Assembly (NCBI RefSeq): GCF_023065955.2
Contig: NW_026623078.1
Location: 8,132,199 to 8,196,198 of the forward strand
Length of the DNA: 64,000 bases
Reading direction: 5' to 3'
Source of the DNA: Ursus arctos
Lineage: Eukaryota > Chordata > Mammalia > Carnivora > Ursidae
Position 1 is the first letter of the stretch. Each line of letters opens with the position of its first letter. The notes beneath the pieces were generated by a model. The model did no database searches and was not told the origin of the DNA. It saw only the letters and a list, made by a program, of their open reading frames with translations. Positions 61,351-64,000 of the stretch are shown in pieces. Made by a program: the position numbers and the translations under genes.

Positions 61351-62296
61351 ATTTTTCTTAAACTGTATTTGTTCACTGAATATCAATTAATATGCCAAGC
61401 AAATAAAAGACAAATCAGCAACATTACCTGCCAGCAGGTGCAAGTGACAGAAATAAACATATAACCTGATAAATTAAAAATACATCGTAGGAAGTGCTGT
61501 AACAGTAGAATATAGAAGCCAGAGAAAGTGACTCATCTCAGGGGAATCATAAAGGTTTCCAATGCGTGATCTGTGAGCAAGGACATGATGAAATAGAAAG
61601 CTGGCAACAGAATATGGGACAGATAAGAGAGAAAATAAAAGAAGAGAAATCACATAGAGCTGATACAACATCCTTGGTAAGCAATAGAAAGGTGAGTAAA
61701 AACATTAGGTTGAAACATGAAATTGCTGTTTTTGTAGGTCAAAAATCATTGGATGTTGGAATATAAAAATATTGGATATTGGAATTTCATAAGTTTCAAC
61801 CTAATAAAAGTAAACACAGGAAGTAGAACAATTTGGCAATTACTCGGACAGAAATGCTAAGAAAGAGCAAATAGAGAATTTTTTGTCATTTAAAGAATCT
61901 TTTAGTGTTAAAAGTTTTCATTGCCTTTTAAGAAGAAATGAATTTCATAATGCATATAATGTCATCCTAGCTAGATTATCCTCTAAAACTTTAATTTTCA
62001 GATATTACAAGAAAGCGTTATAACTATAAAGCATATTAAACAAACTTTAAAATTCATAGGCAAGAATCTGTATCCTAAGAATTACAAAACGCTGATGGAA
62101 GAAATCAAAGACCTAAATAAATGGAGAGAGAAACTGTGTTCATGGATTGGAAAATTTAGCATAGCAAAGATGTCAGTTCTCTCCAGATTAATATACAGGT
62201 TTAATGCAATGACTATCAAAATCCAGGCAAGGTGTTTTGTAGACACAAACTTATTCTAGAATATACATGGAAAAGCATAGCACTTAAATGATTTCA

Positions 62297-62481
62297 GGGG
62301 CACCTGGGTGGCTTAGTCAGTAAAGCCTCTGCCTTTGGCTCAGGTCATGATCCCGGGGTCCTGGGATAGAGCCCCGGTCAGGCTCCCGGAGTTTGCTTCT
62401 CCCTCTGCCCCCCCCACCCCCGTTGTACTTCCTCTCTCTTGCTATCTCAAATAAAATCTTTTTAAAAAATAAGTTAATAAA
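62297..62481 (+). mobile_element. SINE (first of an adjacent pair)
   Basis: Head ggggcacctgggtggcttag. L1 target taaatgatttca duplicated at 62285-62296 and about 62482-62493. Confidence 0.93.
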
Positions 62482-62507
62482 TAAATGATTTCAAAAGCAG
62501 TTCTTTT

Positions 62508-62711
62508 GCGGACTCCTGGGTGGCTCAGGTGGTTAAGCATCTGCCTTCGGCTCAGGTCATGATCCCAGGGTCCTGGGATCCAATTCCATATCAGGCTCCT
62601 TGCTCTGCGGGGAGCTTGCTTCTTTCTCTGCCTGCCACTCCCCCTGCTTGTGTGTGCACATGCTCTCTTTCTCTCTCTGACAAATAAATAAATAAAATCT
62701 TAAAAAAAAAA
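62508..62711 (+). mobile_element. SINE (second of an adjacent pair)
   Basis: Head gcggactcctgggtggctcagg. Target aaag(c/t)agttctttt duplicated. It inserted 14 bp from the end of the first SINE's duplicated target. Confidence 0.92.
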
Positions 62712-63975
62712 AAAGTAGTTCTTTTAAAAAAAAGAATAAAATGGGAGGACTTTACTCAACATTAAGGCTTACTGTATAGTTAGAGTCAAAAAGACAGTGT
62801 GGTGTTGGCAGAGGGACAAATACATAGACCAATGGAACAGAACAGAGAACTTAGAAACAGAACCACACACACATATGCACCCAAGTAACTTTTTACGTAG
62901 GCACATAAACAATTCAACAGTGATTTGGCAATGATTTCATGGACATGACAAAACCACAGGCAACAAAAGAAAAAATAGATAACTAGACTTCATCAAAATA
63001 AAAACCTTTTACACATCAAAGGACAAAAAGGCAACCCATAAAAATGGTATAAAACACTTGCAAATCAGGTATTTGGTAAGGAATTGCTATCTGAATACCC
63101 AAAGAACTCCTACAATTCAAAACAAAAAAATCAAATGATCCCATTAAAAAATTGGACAAAGAACTTAAATTACATTTCTCCAAAGAAAATATGTAAATAG
63201 CCAATAAACACATGAAAAGCCATTCAACATCACTAGTCATAAGGGAAATGCAAATGAAAACCACAATGATATGCTACTTCACACCCATTATGATGGTTAT
63301 TATCAAAAACCAGGAAATATCAAGTATTGGCAAGGATATGGAGTAATTGGAATCCTTATGCATTGCTGGTGAGAATATAAAATAGTTGTAGCTGCTTTGG
63401 AAAACAATATGGCAAAAAATTAAACATAGAATTACCATATAATCCAACAATTCCACATTTGGGTATATCCCTCAAAAAATGAAAGCAGGGACTCCAACAA
63501 TTACTTGCACTTTCTAGCAGCATGTTCAGAAGTCAAAAAGTAGTGGTTTGGGGTGGAGGGAGGACGGTGGTAGGGAAAAAAAGGTGGCTGTGGCTATAAA
63601 AGGATAGCAGGAGGGCTTATGGTGATGGTCTGTTTAGTATGTTGACTATGGTGGTGCATACACAAATTCGTACATGATAAAACTGCAGAGAATGAAATAC
63701 ACACATGCAAAGATGGGCACATAAAACTAGTGAAATGTGGGTAACGTTGGTAGATTTATCAATGTCAATATCCTGGTTATGCTATTGTACTAGTTATAAA
63801 AGAGGTCATCACTAATACAAAGTGGGTAAAGGACAAATGGAACTTCTCTGTATTACTCCTCACAACTGTGTGTGAATCTGCAATTGGTTTAAAAGTTCAA
63901 AAAAATAAACAGGCAATTCATTTTAGAATTATAGTTTTTGAACTAAGAAGAAAATCAAGCAAAGTCAAACAATAC

Positions 63976-64000
63976 CTTCTTCCATGGATTTGGTGAAGTT
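63976..64000 (-). CDS. PRKDC: PRKDC window exon 1 (partial; right edge cut)
   Basis: These last 25 bases read on the minus strand as NFTKSMEE plus the first base of an Asp codon, then a donor reading GAAG/gtattg. They match human residues 233-240. The exon continues beyond the window, so its acceptor is not seen. The split G/AT codon is completed by window exon 2, 5.9 kb downstream in the transcript. The match is short, but the reading frame and split codon agree exactly. Confidence 0.85.

Larger units (their letters stand above)
62015..63915 (+). mobile_element. Old L1 (ORF2 part and 3' UTR) carrying two SINEs
   Basis: L1 ORF2 text (ggaagaaatcaaagacctaaataaatgg...catggattgg) up to 62284 continues after the SINEs (gactttactcaacattaaggctt...atacatagaccaatggaacagaac). 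It runs through aattccacatttgggtat into a 3' UTR (tatcaatgtcaatatcctggttatg...tgtgtgaatctgcaattgg). It ends about 60 nt from the donor of window exon 1 and is antisense to PRKDC. Confidence 0.85.

Overview
This window is vertebrate (mammalian) nuclear DNA and lies entirely inside one gene, PRKDC, which encodes the DNA-dependent protein kinase catalytic subunit (DNA-PKcs). The gene runs on the minus strand, so transcription goes from high to low coordinates. Thirty exons can be placed, 29 complete and one cut by the right edge. They are separated by AT-rich introns full of transposon insertions. The exons join into an unbroken frame of 4,089 nt, or 1,363 codons, with every split codon resolving correctly at each junction. 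Counting from human DNA-PKcs, they cover about residues 233 to 1595, which is part of the N-terminal HEAT arm and the start of the circular-cradle (M-HEAT) region. The promoter, the first ~232 codons and everything after ~1595 (including the kinase domain) lie outside the window.

The organism is a carnivoran. About 30 copies of the tRNA-Lys-derived carnivore SINE (SINEC/CAN-SINE) are present, with its tRNA-like head, CT-rich middle and AAATAAA-plus-poly(A) tail, and the L1 elements have carnivore-type 3' ends. The dominant young SINE type resembles that of arctoid caniforms (bears, seals, mustelids). A bear is my best guess, but species cannot be fixed from this window.

Layout, low to high coordinates. 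0-1.3 kb: 3' end of a carnivore L1. 1.6-5.1 kb: window exons 30-26, with a hAT transposon inside an L2 remnant. 8.9-9.2 kb: exon 25, flanked by SINE-in-SINE nests and an L1 3' end. 14.1-16.7 kb: exons 24-22. 19-23.6 kb: an old L1 split by a full-length-sized Tigger1 transposon, each carrying its own SINE. 24.6-34.2 kb: exons 21-16. 38.4-40.6 kb: exons 15-12. 40.6-46.3 kb: a 5.7 kb L1 with target-site duplications, starting only 32 nt from exon 12. 46.7-58.0 kb: exons 11-2. 59-63.9 kb: L1, L2 and MIR remnants with two adjacent SINE insertions. 63,976-64,000: start of exon 1 of the window.

I found no previously undescribed system. The features most worth a second look are the L1 crowded against a constitutive exon, the layered transposon nests, a complete leucine heptad split by an intron, and small differences from human DNA-PKcs at modification sites.

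Exons are numbered 'window exon 1-30' in transcript order. Residue numbers are counted from human anchors recalled from memory; they agree with several human modification sites I remember, but no alignment was run.
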